From an uncultured Rhodospirillales bacterium (GTDB lineage: Bacteria > Pseudomonadota > Alphaproteobacteria > ATCC43930 > CGMCC-115725), in the NCBI GenBank assembly GCA_903828515.1, contig CAIKMD010000007.1, positions 1,520,706-1,584,705 of the forward strand: a DNA stretch of 64,000 bases, written 5' to 3'. The notes below the pieces were generated by a model. It made no database searches, was not told where the DNA came from, and saw nothing but the letters and a program-made list of their open reading frames with translations. Positions 26,803 to 34,885 of this stretch are shown here, piece after piece. Position numbers and translations under genes: made by a program. Each line of letters opens with the position of its first letter. The first letter of the stretch is position 1.

Positions 26803-27163
26803 GCGGTCGTCGATCCGGCGTAGGCCGCGGTCTCCGGTGGCCCGCGCATGCCGGGAGAGTGGGGTCCCGGAGCCGCCAAAGGCTGGAAATTCAGCAGCTT
26901 GGCTACATTCGGGCCGATCGCCCGCCGTTGCGTGGCTGTTGGGCGTGGCGGCGACTGATTATAAATAATATATATTATATTCAATTATTTATGTGTCATT
27001 TCTATCCTAATTTATCAATGTAAGGAAACACCATGCGGCGGCGACTCGTTCCGTCAAGCCCGAAATCTTCAGCCAAAACGGGGTGTTCCTACGATTTTCT
27101 CTTGCTCTAATTCTGCACCAGTTACAATTTGGCGGCGCCTGAAAGGGCAATTGGAGGAAAGCA
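26803..27163. other. 361-bp intergenic region with an AT-rich island
   Basis: No gene is evident. A CCGGGA/TCCCGG hairpin (26851-26870) just after the binding-protein gene may help termination but lacks a T-run. Further right is the AT-rich dyad listed separately, then an interval without obvious coding potential that holds the ribosome site TTGGAGG for the next gene. Confidence 0.6.
26961..26992. promoter_or_regulatory. AT-rich 9-bp inverted repeat island
   Basis: ATAAATAAT and ATTATTTAT form a perfect nine-base dyad around a 14-base AT-rich spacer, nearly free of G and C in a GC-rich genome. It could be a promoter upstream element, a site for an AT-binding repressor, or a DNA-bending region. 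It lies about 170 bases before the KPA-rich protein gene. Confidence 0.45.
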
Positions 27164-27616
27164 ATGCCATCCCGCCCGAAAGCGGCGCCAAAGAAAAAAC
27201 CGGGTAAGTCAGCCCCGGTCCGTAAACCCGCTCCGGCCAAGAAAAAAGCCGCCGCCAAGCCGTCGGCTACGCCGGCATCGGTGATCCAAAAGCCACCTCC
27301 GTTCATTCCCGCCCCGATCGGGGGCACACCACCCCGGGCGGTCCCCGCGACGGTTGCCGCCAAGCCGCCGGTGCGTCCGGTGAGCGCCGGCCAGGTCGCC
27401 ACCGCCCAACAGGCAGAAGAGCGCCGCAAGGCTGCCACCCGCAAGCTGTTCGCCCGGATTCGCTCGCTCGAGGCGATCGTGGGCGCCGATCTCCGCAAGC
27501 GCGGCAGCCTGCTGCTGTCTCAGGCGGTGGATCAGTGGTACGCCGAGGCGACCAGCGCCACCGCGACCGACGTCAGCATCACCAACGCGGCACGGGCGGT
27601 CATCTCCCAGCTCTAA
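27164..27616 (+). CDS. basic Lys/Pro/Ala-rich protein, unknown function (150 aa)
   Basis: The first ~70 residues are a disordered stretch rich in K, P and A (for example KAAPKKKPGKSAPVRKPAPA), similar in composition to bacterial histone H1-like tails. The last ~70 residues look helical (ATRKLFARIRSLEAIVGADL). GGAGGAAAGC precedes the ATG. It could be a DNA-binding or scaffold protein, but no family is recognised. It runs convergently toward the SDR gene with an eight-base gap. Confidence 0.6.
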   Translation: MPSRPKAAPKKKPGKSAPVRKPAPAKKKAAAKPSATPASVIQKPPPFIPAPIGGTPPRAVPATVAAKPPVRPVSAGQVATAQQAEERRKAATRKLFARIRSLEAIVGADLRKRGSLLLSQAVDQWYAEATSATATDVSITNAARAVISQL

Positions 27617-27624
27617 GGTCTGCC

Positions 27625-28368
27625 CTAGAACCGGAGGCCGCCGCTGACATCGATGGTCTGGCCCGTGATCCAGCGGGCGGCATCGGTGGCCAGGAACGCG
27701 ACCACCCCGGCGATATCGTCGGGCTGGCCCACCCGTCCCAATATCGTTTCCGCCGCGATCTCCGCCGCGCTGTCGGGATTGCGCGCCAGTTCGTTCATGT
27801 CGGTATCGGTTGCGCCCGGCGCCACGGCGTTGACCGTGATGCCGCGTGATCCCACGCGCTTGGCGATCGAGAGGGTCAGGGTCTCGATCGCCGATTTGGT
27901 CGCGGCATAGATCGGCGTCTCGGCATAGGCGAGCCGGGCGGCGGTCGACGAGATGTTCACGATCCGCCCGCCATCCGGTATGCGCGCCAACGCTTTCTGG
28001 ATCAGGAAGAACGGCGCGCGGACATTCACCTGCCATAACAGGTCGAATTCCTTTTCCGTCACCGTGTCGATCGGATGGCGGCTGCCGATGCCGGCGTTGT
28101 TGACCAGAATGTCGAGCCGTGGGGCCTCGCGGTCGAAGGCGGCGAGTAGTCGGTCCGGTCCGTCACGGTCGGCGAGTTCGACGGGCAGGGCGAAGGCGCT
28201 GCCGCCGGCGCGGACGATATCCGCGACCGTCGCATCGGCGGCGCTCTGGTTGTTCCGGTAATGGATCGCGACGCGCGCGCCCTGTTCGGCGAGGCGCAGG
28301 GCGATGGCCCGGCCGATGCCGCGACTGGCGCCGGTGACCAGCGCGGTTTTGTTCTCGAGCGGGCCCAG
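27625..28368 (-). CDS. SDR family NAD(P)-dependent oxidoreductase, apparent CTG start (247 aa)
   Basis: The whole classical SDR fold is present if translation begins at CTG 28368: TALVTGASRGIG cofactor motif, ILVNNAG, the catalytic ISSTAARLAYAETPIYAATKSA with Ser, Tyr and Lys, and a C-terminal WITGQTIDVSGG. No ATG, GTG or TTG lies near the expected start; the nearest one (GTG at 28062) would remove the Rossmann half. The CTG sits one base after the stop of the upstream binding-protein gene, so reinitiation is likely. FabG-like; the substrate is unknown. Confidence 0.82.
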   Translation of the reverse strand: MGPLENKTALVTGASRGIGRAIALRLAEQGARVAIHYRNNQSAADATVADIVRAGGSAFALPVELADRDGPDRLLAAFDREAPRLDILVNNAGIGSRHPIDTVTEKEFDLLWQVNVRAPFFLIQKALARIPDGGRIVNISSTAARLAYAETPIYAATKSAIETLTLSIAKRVGSRGITVNAVAPGATDTDMNELARNPDSAAEIAAETILGRVGQPDDIAGVVAFLATDAARWITGQTIDVSGGLRF

Positions 28369-28369
28369 T

Positions 28370-29371
28370 CTATTTCCCCGGCAACGGCACGACGGTGCGC
28401 TTGTCGATGAAGTCGTTCACGTCGACCGCGCTCTTGATCATGCCTTGCGCGAGATACCAGTCGGCCTGGCGCTGAAGATCCTTGATGTCGACACGGGCGT
28501 CGGGATCGACATAGCCGACGGCGCCCTTTACCTCGTCGGGAGTCTGACCGACATATTTCGCGATGATGCCGAGCACCGCCGGCGTCGTGGCGTTCTCGCG
28601 CCGCTTGCCGTCGGGCCCGGCGAAGGCATCGACGAACTCATGCGCGCCTTTGCGATAGGCGCGCAGGAAACTGTCGATCATCGCGGCGCGGCCCTCGATG
28701 GTCTTGGGCGCGGCGTAGATCGACGAGAGTTGCCACGGGACCTCGTCGCCCATGAAGGCGAGGAGCTTCACCTGTTTTTGCGCCACCGCCGGCATCAGCC
28801 CGGCCGCGATGGTGACGCCGGCATCGGCCTGGCCGCCGATCAATGCCGAGACCTGGTTGGTGACGGTCTGCAGCGGCAGGACGCGCACGGTCTTCGGGTC
28901 GATACCGTATTTCTCCTCGATCAGAGCCAGGCTGTAATGCGGCGACGAACCGATCGTGCCGACGGCGACCGAATGTCCGCCGAGATCCTTCAGGGATCTG
29001 ACGCCCTCGTCATAGCCACGATTGGAGGCGACAAACGTCATGCCCTGGAAGCCGGGCGCCTCGCGGGCGAAGCCGCCGATGACGCGGATCTTGTTGCCCA
29101 GGGCGAAGAAGGCGGCCGAGGTCGCGCCGATGCCGATATCGAGATCGCCCGACACCACGGCCACCGCGATCGGCGGCGAGGCCTCGAAATAGGCGAAGGA
29201 GACATCGAGCCCCTCGGCGGCGAAGTAGCCTTTTTCCTGGGCGATGAAGACGGCGCCGTAGCTGCCGGCCTTGATCACGCTGATCGTGATCTTCTCGGCG
29301 GCGTGCGCCGGCGCGGCGAGGCTGGCAGCGCCGAACAGCAGCGCGGCGGCCAGCCGGTAATGAGCCCGCAT
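28370..29371 (-). CDS. NMT1-type ABC substrate-binding protein (333 aa)
   Basis: The signal peptide MRAHYRLAAALLFGAASL is cleaved near AHA. The mature protein has VFIAQEKGYFAAEGLDVSF, VVSGDLDIGIGAT, SVAVGTIGSSPHYSLALIE and a VVPLPGK end. It is a clear paralogue of the binding protein at 40749, sharing GYFAAEGL, SAPHY/SSPHY and the IDxRxVVxLP C-terminus. It is followed by the SDR gene with which it shares a tightly packed junction. Confidence 0.9.
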   Translation of the reverse strand: MRAHYRLAAALLFGAASLAAPAHAAEKITISVIKAGSYGAVFIAQEKGYFAAEGLDVSFAYFEASPPIAVAVVSGDLDIGIGATSAAFFALGNKIRVIGGFAREAPGFQGMTFVASNRGYDEGVRSLKDLGGHSVAVGTIGSSPHYSLALIEEKYGIDPKTVRVLPLQTVTNQVSALIGGQADAGVTIAAGLMPAVAQKQVKLLAFMGDEVPWQLSSIYAAPKTIEGRAAMIDSFLRAYRKGAHEFVDAFAGPDGKRRENATTPAVLGIIAKYVGQTPDEVKGAVGYVDPDARVDIKDLQRQADWYLAQGMIKSAVDVNDFIDKRTVVPLPGK

Positions 29372-29420
29372 GTCTTCCCCCGTTCGGCCCTTGATCGGGC
29401 CGGTTTATTACCGCCCGAAA

Positions 29421-29479
29421 GCGGTTATTGGACCGCCATCTTTTTAACCCCGGCGGTTACTGGACCGCCATCTTCTTAA
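29421..29479. repeat. 27-bp tandem direct repeat at the end of the ctpA-like gene
   Basis: Two copies (29421-29447 and 29453-29479) differ at two of 27 positions. The right copy encodes the last residues KKMAVQ and stop of the S41 protease on the minus strand; the left copy lies just past that stop. It looks like a local duplication of the gene's 3' end. An ACCGC/GCGGT hairpin overlaps the left copy and could aid termination. Confidence 0.75.
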
Positions 29480-30854
29480 ACAATGTCACGCCGCGCAGCA
29501 GATCGACCGCGCGCACGAGCTGGTAATCCTGGTCGCCACCGAAAGCGGCGGGGTCGGTACTGGCTTCGGGCTTGGGCAAGGCCGTGGCGGTCGGCGGAAT
29601 GGCGACCGACGGCGTGGCCGCCGCACCGGGCGCCGGTTTGGCGGCCGCGCCGGGCGTGGTGGGCGGCTTTGCCGGGGTCGGCGTCGTGGCGGTCGGCCCG
29701 GTATTTTTCAGCGCGCCCTTCAGGTCGGCTTCGTGCTGGCCCGCGGATTCGGCGATGGTTTCGATCTTTGCCGGCTGGACCGTTACGTCGGGATCGATGC
29801 CCTTGGCCTGGATCGAGCGGCCGGACGGCGTGTAATAGAGCGCCGTCGTCAGCCGCATCGCGCCGCCGCTTTCCTTGACCGGCAGCACGGTCTGGACCGA
29901 GCCCTTGCCAAAGGAGCGAGTACCGATCAGCACCGCGCGATGATTGTCCTGCAAGGCGCCGGCGACGATTTCCGAGGCCGAGGCAGAGCCGCCATTGATC
30001 AGCACGACAATCGGTAAACCATGAGTCATGTCGTGGTTGCGCTGCGCCTGATAGCGCCGGTTGTCGCGCGCCTGGCGGCCCTTGATCGAGACGATGTCGC
30101 CCTGGTCGAGGAAATCGTTGGAGACCGACACGGCCTGGTCGAGCAGCCCGCCGGGGTTGTTGCGCAGGTCGAGTACGACGCCGACCAGCTTGTTGTCGGA
30201 TTGCTTTTGCAGCGCCTTGAACGCCGCCTCGATCCCGGAATCGGTGCGCTCGGAGAAATTGGTGATGCGGATATAGGCGATGTCGTTGCCCTTGAGGGCC
30301 GATTTGACCGGATCGACCTTGATCTCGGCGCGGGTGAGGGTGATCTGGAACGGATCGGCGCCCTCGCGGCGCACGGTCAGCTTGACCGGCGTGCCGACCG
30401 CACCGCGCAATTTGTCGACCGCTTCGCTTAAGGTCATGTCGGTGACCGGCGCGTCGTCGATGGCGAGGATCAGATCGTTGGGCTTCATGCCGGCCTTGGC
30501 GGCCGGCGTGTCGTCGATCGGCGAGACGACTTTGACGACGCTGTTCTCCATCGTCACCTGCATCCCCAGGCCGCCGAACTCGCCCTGGGTCTGGACCATC
30601 ATCTCTTTATATTCTTTGGAGTCCATGTAGCTCGAATGCGGATCGAGCGCGGCCAGCATGCCTTTGACCGCGCCCTCGGCGAGCTTTTTGTCGGTCACCG
30701 GCTCGACATAGCTCGACTTGACCTGGTCGTAGATCTCCTTGACCAGGCCGAGCGTGACGACGCCGCCCGCATCGTCGTCCGAGGCCGCGCCTGATTGGGC
30801 GAGGGGAATGAGGGCGATGAGCGCGGCCGAGGCCACGAGATTGAGCAAGCGCAT
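29457..30854 (-). CDS. ctpA: S41 family C-terminal processing peptidase (465 aa)
   Basis: A signal peptide (MRLLNLVASAALIALIPLAQ) leads into a CtpA-type protease: HSSYMDSKEYKEM, a PDZ domain around GLGMQVTMENSVVKVVSPIDDTPA, the nucleophile in GGSASASEIVAGALQD and the general base Lys in SFGKGSVQT. It acts in the periplasm on C-termini of envelope proteins or regulators of peptidoglycan hydrolases. The last ~110 residues are a Pro/Ala/Thr-rich linker and short tail, longer than in most family members. Normal length otherwise. Confidence 0.93.
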   Translation of the reverse strand: MRLLNLVASAALIALIPLAQSGAASDDDAGGVVTLGLVKEIYDQVKSSYVEPVTDKKLAEGAVKGMLAALDPHSSYMDSKEYKEMMVQTQGEFGGLGMQVTMENSVVKVVSPIDDTPAAKAGMKPNDLILAIDDAPVTDMTLSEAVDKLRGAVGTPVKLTVRREGADPFQITLTRAEIKVDPVKSALKGNDIAYIRITNFSERTDSGIEAAFKALQKQSDNKLVGVVLDLRNNPGGLLDQAVSVSNDFLDQGDIVSIKGRQARDNRRYQAQRNHDMTHGLPIVVLINGGSASASEIVAGALQDNHRAVLIGTRSFGKGSVQTVLPVKESGGAMRLTTALYYTPSGRSIQAKGIDPDVTVQPAKIETIAESAGQHEADLKGALKNTGPTATTPTPAKPPTTPGAAAKPAPGAAATPSVAIPPTATALPKPEASTDPAAFGGDQDYQLVRAVDLLRGVTLFKKMAVQ

Positions 30855-31036
30855 GAAGGGGTCCAGGGATCAGTTGCCGACCGGATTATAGACGAAACCG
30901 GCGCGAAGCAATAACCGCCCGCGCAAACGTGAGGAACCTTTCGGAGGATTTAGGCCTGGGGTTTAGTCCGGGTTCCGCCTGGGATTTAGGCACACCCCGG
31001 CTTGACCTTGCCCCCGCCATCGCCGAGTTTGTCGCC

Positions 31037-31822
31037 ATGGGATCGGATGGATCGGGCCCGAAAGGCCCCAGCCTCTCGGCGGTGGTGGTCGCGCGCAACG
31101 AGGAGGCACAACTGGCTGCCTGTCTCGAGACGCTGCGTTTTGCCGACGAAATCGTGGTGGTACTCGACCGCTCGACCGACCGGTCGGCCGAGATCGCGCG
31201 CGGTTTCGGCGCGCTTGTGGTCGAGGGCGGCTGGGAGCTGGAGGGGCCGCGCCGCAATGCCGGGCTCGATGCCTGCCGCTGCGACTGGATCATCGAGGTC
31301 GATGCCGACGAGCGGGTGCCGCCCGATCTGGCCGGCGAAATCCGTACCGCCATCGCCGGCGCGACCGGCAACATCTTTCTGGTGCCGATGGCGAACCATG
31401 TCGGCGGACATTTCGTGCGCCACGGCTGGGGCGCCTATAACGGCGTCGCGGCGAAGCCGATGCTGTTCCGCGCCGGCGCCAAGCGCTGGGGGGCGGGGCG
31501 CGTCCATCCGCGCATCACGCTCGACGGGATGCGCGGGACGCTCAGCCAGACCATGACCCATTACGTCGATCGCGACGTGTCGGACATGTTCCGCCGGCTC
31601 AACCGCTATACCGATCTCGCCGCGCTCGACGCGATCGATGCGGGCGAGGTTCAATCGCTTTCGCACTCGCTGCGCCGTATCTTCAGCCGCGGCTGGAAAT
31701 CCTATGTCGCGCGAAGGGGCTATCGCGAGGGCGCCTATGGTGTCGCTCTCGCCACGTTCTCGGCGCTTTACCCGCTGCTGATCTATCTCAAGGTGGCGAC
31801 CCAGGGAGAAAAGAAACCGTGA
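31037..31822 (+). CDS. glycosyltransferase family 2, WaaE/KdtX-like (261 aa)
   Basis: The GT2 core is visible: LSAVVVARNEEAQLAACLETL at the start, VVLDRSTDRSAEIA, and IIEVDADERVPPDL with the DxD-type metal motif. The remaining part resembles beta-1,4-glucosyltransferases of the lipopolysaccharide core (WaaE/LgtF). I start at the ATG directly before the core; the frame is open for 36 upstream codons lacking family similarity. Its TGA overlaps the GTG of the next gene, so the pair is coupled, likely for surface-polysaccharide modification. Confidence 0.87.
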   Translation: MGSDGSGPKGPSLSAVVVARNEEAQLAACLETLRFADEIVVVLDRSTDRSAEIARGFGALVVEGGWELEGPRRNAGLDACRCDWIIEVDADERVPPDLAGEIRTAIAGATGNIFLVPMANHVGGHFVRHGWGAYNGVAAKPMLFRAGAKRWGAGRVHPRITLDGMRGTLSQTMTHYVDRDVSDMFRRLNRYTDLAALDAIDAGEVQSLSHSLRRIFSRGWKSYVARRGYREGAYGVALATFSALYPLLIYLKVATQGEKKP

Positions 31823-32586
31823 GTTTATTCCGCCGCCGTGGCGATCAACGACCGATGCCGTTGAGCGAACGGCTCTATCGCCGCTTCTTTCTGAAATATC
31901 ACGGCCGCTATCTGATCACCGATCTGCAGCTCCGCGCGAAAGAGCAGAGCGTCGCGTACATCGTCGCGCATATGGCCGACGCGCAGATCTTCAACGACCG
32001 TTGGGATTCGCTCGCCTATGCCGCGCGCGAAGCGCCGCCGACCGGCCTGGCGCTCGAATGCGGCGTGGCCGACGGCGCGAGCCTGCGGCATCTCGCGGCG
32101 GTGACGGGGCGCGCCTTGCACGGCTTCGACAGTTTCGAGGGCTTGCCGGAAAACTGGTCGGGCACGTTCGAGCGCAAGGGCAAGTTCGGCCAGGGCGGGC
32201 GGCTGCCCGAGGTGCCGGCCAATGTCACGCTGCACAAAGGCTGGTTCGACCAGACCTTGCCGGCGTTCTTGAACGCGCATCCCGACGAACCGGTCGCGTT
32301 CCTCCATGTCGATTGCGACATCTATTCATCGACGGTGACGATCTTCCGCGAGACCGGACCGCGGCTGAAACCCGGCTCGGTCATCGTGTTCGACGAGTAT
32401 TTCAATTACCCGAATTGGCGGCGCCACGAATTCCGCGCCTTCCAGGAATTCATCCGCGACAGCGGCTTCTCCTACACCTATCTCGGCTTCGCGCAGAAGA
32501 ACGGCCACGTCGCGGTGAAGCTTGGCGAGAAAAGCGAAGACGCCAAACGTCTCGCCGTGCAAAAGCTCAGTGCGTCAGGGGCTTGA
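31819..32586 (+). CDS. TylF/MycF-like SAM-dependent methyltransferase (255 aa)
   Basis: Translation starts at GTG 31819, overlapping the glycosyltransferase stop. SAM motif I (LALECGVADGASLRHLA), HGFDSFEGLPENW, and the metal/substrate motif FLHVDCDIYSST followed by VIVFDEYFNYPNW identify the macrocin O-methyltransferase-like family that methylates sugar hydroxyls. Together with the upstream glycosyltransferase it may decorate a glycan. The length is typical. Confidence 0.85.
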   Translation: MSLFRRRGDQRPMPLSERLYRRFFLKYHGRYLITDLQLRAKEQSVAYIVAHMADAQIFNDRWDSLAYAAREAPPTGLALECGVADGASLRHLAAVTGRALHGFDSFEGLPENWSGTFERKGKFGQGGRLPEVPANVTLHKGWFDQTLPAFLNAHPDEPVAFLHVDCDIYSSTVTIFRETGPRLKPGSVIVFDEYFNYPNWRRHEFRAFQEFIRDSGFSYTYLGFAQKNGHVAVKLGEKSEDAKRLAVQKLSASGA

Positions 32587-32620
32587 TCGGCGCGAACCAA
32601 CATCGAGGTCGAGGACTATC

Positions 32621-33151
32621 ATGGATCATGCCCCCATCCGCCGCGTCGTTACCGGCGACACATCGTCGGGCCGCTCGCGCATCGAGGAAGATCGCGTCCT
32701 CGACGGCATGAGCGTGCCGGAGCGGCCGGGCTATCGCTCGACCAATATCTGGGTGAGCGGCGAGATGCCGGTCTCCGTCTCGGCGGCCGATCGCACCGCC
32801 GCGCACAAGGGCGTGCTGCCGCCGGGCAACGGATCGGTCCTCCGGATCATCGACTATCCGCCCGAGCCGACCGATCCCGAGGAACGCCGTCGCCAACTCG
32901 CGGCGAGCTTCGCCAAACTCTTTCCCGACGCCGAACACCGCATCGATGACAAGCATCCCGGCATGCACAAGACGCTGACCGTCGATTACGCGATCGTCAT
33001 GGCGGGCGAGATCGTCGCCATTCTCGACGAAGAAGAAACCGTGCTGCGCGCCGGCGATGTCTTGATTCAGCGCGGGACGAGCCACGCCTGGGCGAACCGG
33101 TCGGGCAAGCCGGCGCGGATTTGTTTCGTGCTGATCGATGGGAAGAAGTAA
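32621..33151 (+). CDS. cupin domain protein (176 aa)
   Basis: A single beta-barrel cupin lies in the C-terminal half: KTLTVDYAIVMAGEIVAILDEEETVLRAGDVLIQRGTSHAW, where GxxxxLxxGDxxxxxxxxxHxW is the second cupin motif. The N-terminal half resembles small-molecule-sensing or oxygenase-linked cupins. No catalytic metal triad can be proved. It is followed by a C-rich/G-rich hairpin that is likely its terminator. Confidence 0.82.
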   Translation: MDHAPIRRVVTGDTSSGRSRIEEDRVLDGMSVPERPGYRSTNIWVSGEMPVSVSAADRTAAHKGVLPPGNGSVLRIIDYPPEPTDPEERRRQLAASFAKLFPDAEHRIDDKHPGMHKTLTVDYAIVMAGEIVAILDEEETVLRAGDVLIQRGTSHAWANRSGKPARICFVLIDGKK

Positions 33152-33157
33152 CTCATT

Positions 33158-33183
33158 AACCCCCCCGCCCTTGAGGGGGGTAT
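33158..33183 (+). terminator. probable intrinsic terminator (CCCCCC/GGGGGG hairpin)
   Basis: A run of C residues pairs with GGGGGG across an eight-base loop directly after the cupin stop codon, with one A-T pair extending it. A T-rich stretch (TATTATTCT) follows, although it is not a clean T-run. Confidence 0.6.
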
Positions 33184-33203
33184 TATTCTCGAAAAACCCA
33201 GCG

Positions 33204-33407
33204 CTATATTTCGCCCCGTTCCCGAGCATGGGTGATCAAGGCCTCTAATCGCGGGCATTTGGAACCGTCCACAAAGTGCTCGGTTGGTGTTGGGCGCCGA
33301 TATTTTTGTCCGCATTTCTCCAAGTCGAACTTATATTCGACCCGACCGTCCCCAATAGGTGTGACCATCACGCTTTGTTTGCACTCGTCACAAACGACAA
33401 TTGGCAT
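33204..33407 (-). CDS. small zinc-ribbon-like protein (67 aa)
   Basis: The ATG at 33407 is preceded by AGGAAGAG, and begins MPIVVCDECKQSVMVTPIG. It contains CDEC, then a later Cys in FDLEKCGQKY and one in SKCPRLEAL, consistent with a one-zinc fold, plus a C-terminal basic helix. The open frame upstream to 33464 lacks a ribosome site. It is divided from the membrane-protein gene by 25 bases on the same strand. Function unknown. Confidence 0.6.
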   Translation of the reverse strand: MPIVVCDECKQSVMVTPIGDGRVEYKFDLEKCGQKYRRPTPTEHFVDGSKCPRLEALITHARERGEI

Positions 33408-33432
33408 GACTCTTCCTGCGAGGGACTCAGCA

Positions 33433-33663
33433 CTATTCCAAATCGTACCAAAACCAAGCTCCAACTGCTAGAAAAGCGGCCACTCCAATACCGAAGCCCG
33501 CGAGCGACCCTAGCTGCCATTCACGAATCGCCATTTCTCGGGCTAATAGCGCCGCCGCAACAGCGACGACAAAAAAGACCATTTTGGCGATGGCCCCTAT
33601 TCGGCGCTCCAGCCTGCGAAGGATGCCAGTCCACTCCCTTTCTCGTTCCTCGTTCAAGTTCAA
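33433..33663 (-). CDS. small two-helix membrane protein (76 aa)
   Basis: A charged N-terminus (NEEREREWTGILRRLERRIG) precedes two hydrophobic helices, MVFFVVAVAAALLAREMA and LAGFGIGVAAFLAVGAWFW. Start is a TTG, either at 33663 or two codons later, so the annotation is tentative. It may be cotranscribed with the following zinc-ribbon gene. No family recognised. Confidence 0.5.
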   Translation of the reverse strand: MNLNEEREREWTGILRRLERRIGAIAKMVFFVVAVAAALLAREMAIREWQLGSLAGFGIGVAAFLAVGAWFWYDLE

Positions 33664-33693
33664 CTCCGCAATTAATGGGCTTGTGACGAGCGA

Positions 33694-34659
33694 TCATCCG
33701 CCGCCCTCCGACCATTCGAACCGGCCGAGCCGCACGGCGGTGGTGCCGCGCACGATGCGGCGGGCCGGCATGATCAGCACACAATCGTCATAGGGCGTGT
33801 GAAAATCGCGGCCGCGTTCGCGCGCGAAGATGGTGCCGGCGCGTGCGATGATTTCGAGACCGACATAGTCCTCGGTGAATTTGAAATCGTCGTGGCTCAC
33901 GTCGACGCGGTGGGTGACGAGGACGCAGCGTTGCGGCGCGCGGGCTTGCGCCAAGCGGTGCGCGGCATCGGCTGGATCGAGAATCCCGGATGCCGCGAGG
34001 AAGCGCCATGCCGCGTCGGTTGCGACCTCGGCGGTCGCGTTTGCCCAATGCTGGCCGCATTCGATCAGCAGCGCCACCGGCGTGGCAGCGGGATCGGCGA
34101 AGCGACCGTAGTCGCGCAGGCGGGCGCCGGACTCATGTCCCGCGTCGCGCACGAGATAGGACGGCGCGCGCAGGCGGCGGGCAAAGGCGGTGTGCCTGTC
34201 CGCCATGCCGGTCAGCATCATCGGCGCGTTGGCGTTGGTCATCGAATGAATATCGAGGAGGAAATCGGCGTCGTCGAAGAAACGCCGTGTCGCCCGTGTG
34301 CGGCGCAGCTCGCGGCTGCCGCGCGAGCCTTCGAGGGTGGCGCGGTCCCAGACCCGGTTCATGTCCTCGTCGAGATAGCGCGAGGCGTGCGGGTCTTTGG
34401 GATCGAAGGTCGCGAACGCATCGACGTTGAGGAAGGCGAGGGTGAGGGTGCCGCGTGCGGGTCGTACCTCTTCGCGTAACAATTGGTCGAGCGCGATCGC
34501 GCCGCAGATTTCGTTGCCGTGCATCAGCGCGGTGATCGCGACGTTCGGGCCGGGCTCGGACGCGGTCCAGCGCCAGACATACTCGACGCCGGTATTGCCG
34601 CTGCGCCAGCGCGATATGTCGGGTGGGACGAGATCGATAGGGGATGCGGCGCTCGACAC
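33694..34659 (-). CDS. AstE/AspA-type deacylase, succinylglutamate desuccinylase/aspartoacylase family (321 aa)
   Basis: The zinc-ligand motif MHGNEICG places His47 and Glu50 as in M14-type desuccinylases; a second ligand region is FLLDIHSMTNANAP. LLIECGQHW is the usual late glutamate block. The family hydrolyses N-acyl amino acids (succinylglutamate, acetylaspartate). The same strand continues with an ArgE-like deacylase upstream, so both may process N-acyl amino acids, although 226 bases of repeat-rich DNA separate them. Confidence 0.85.
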   Translation of the reverse strand: MSSAASPIDLVPPDISRWRSGNTGVEYVWRWTASEPGPNVAITALMHGNEICGAIALDQLLREEVRPARGTLTLAFLNVDAFATFDPKDPHASRYLDEDMNRVWDRATLEGSRGSRELRRTRATRRFFDDADFLLDIHSMTNANAPMMLTGMADRHTAFARRLRAPSYLVRDAGHESGARLRDYGRFADPAATPVALLIECGQHWANATAEVATDAAWRFLAASGILDPADAAHRLAQARAPQRCVLVTHRVDVSHDDFKFTEDYVGLEIIARAGTIFARERGRDFHTPYDDCVLIMPARRIVRGTTAVRLGRFEWSEGGG

Positions 34660-34696
34660 GCCTAGACCGCGATGGTTTCAGATTGGTGCGACGAAG

Positions 34697-34852
34697 CCCC
34701 TCTCCGCGCGAAGCGGGGAGAGGGAGGGGCCCATTGCGACAGCAATGGGAGGGTGAGGTGTGGTTCCATTTGAGAGATTATATGCGGCGGAACAACCCAC
34801 CTCATCCGCTCGCTGCGCTCGCACCTTCTCCCCCCATGAATGGGCGGAGAAG
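34697..34852. repeat. cluster of dispersed intergenic hairpin repeats
   Basis: Three hairpins lie in one gap: CCTCTCCGC/GCGGGGAGAGG (34699-34723), CCCATTGC/GCAATGGG (34731-34748) and CTTCTCCcCCCAT/ATGGGcGGAGAAG (34824-34852). Between the last two is a purine/GCTCGC-rich stretch (CTCGCTGCGCTCGC). This is the layout of REP-like elements common in alphaproteobacterial intergenic DNA, here between two genes on the same strand. Confidence 0.7.
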
Positions 34853-34885
34853 GTTTGTGAGTGATCGCTCTTACTTCGAGCACGC

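Noticed and set aside
33721-34479. Plus-strand frames opposite the AstE-like gene
   Set aside because: Antisense shadows of a gene with clear zinc-ligand motifs.
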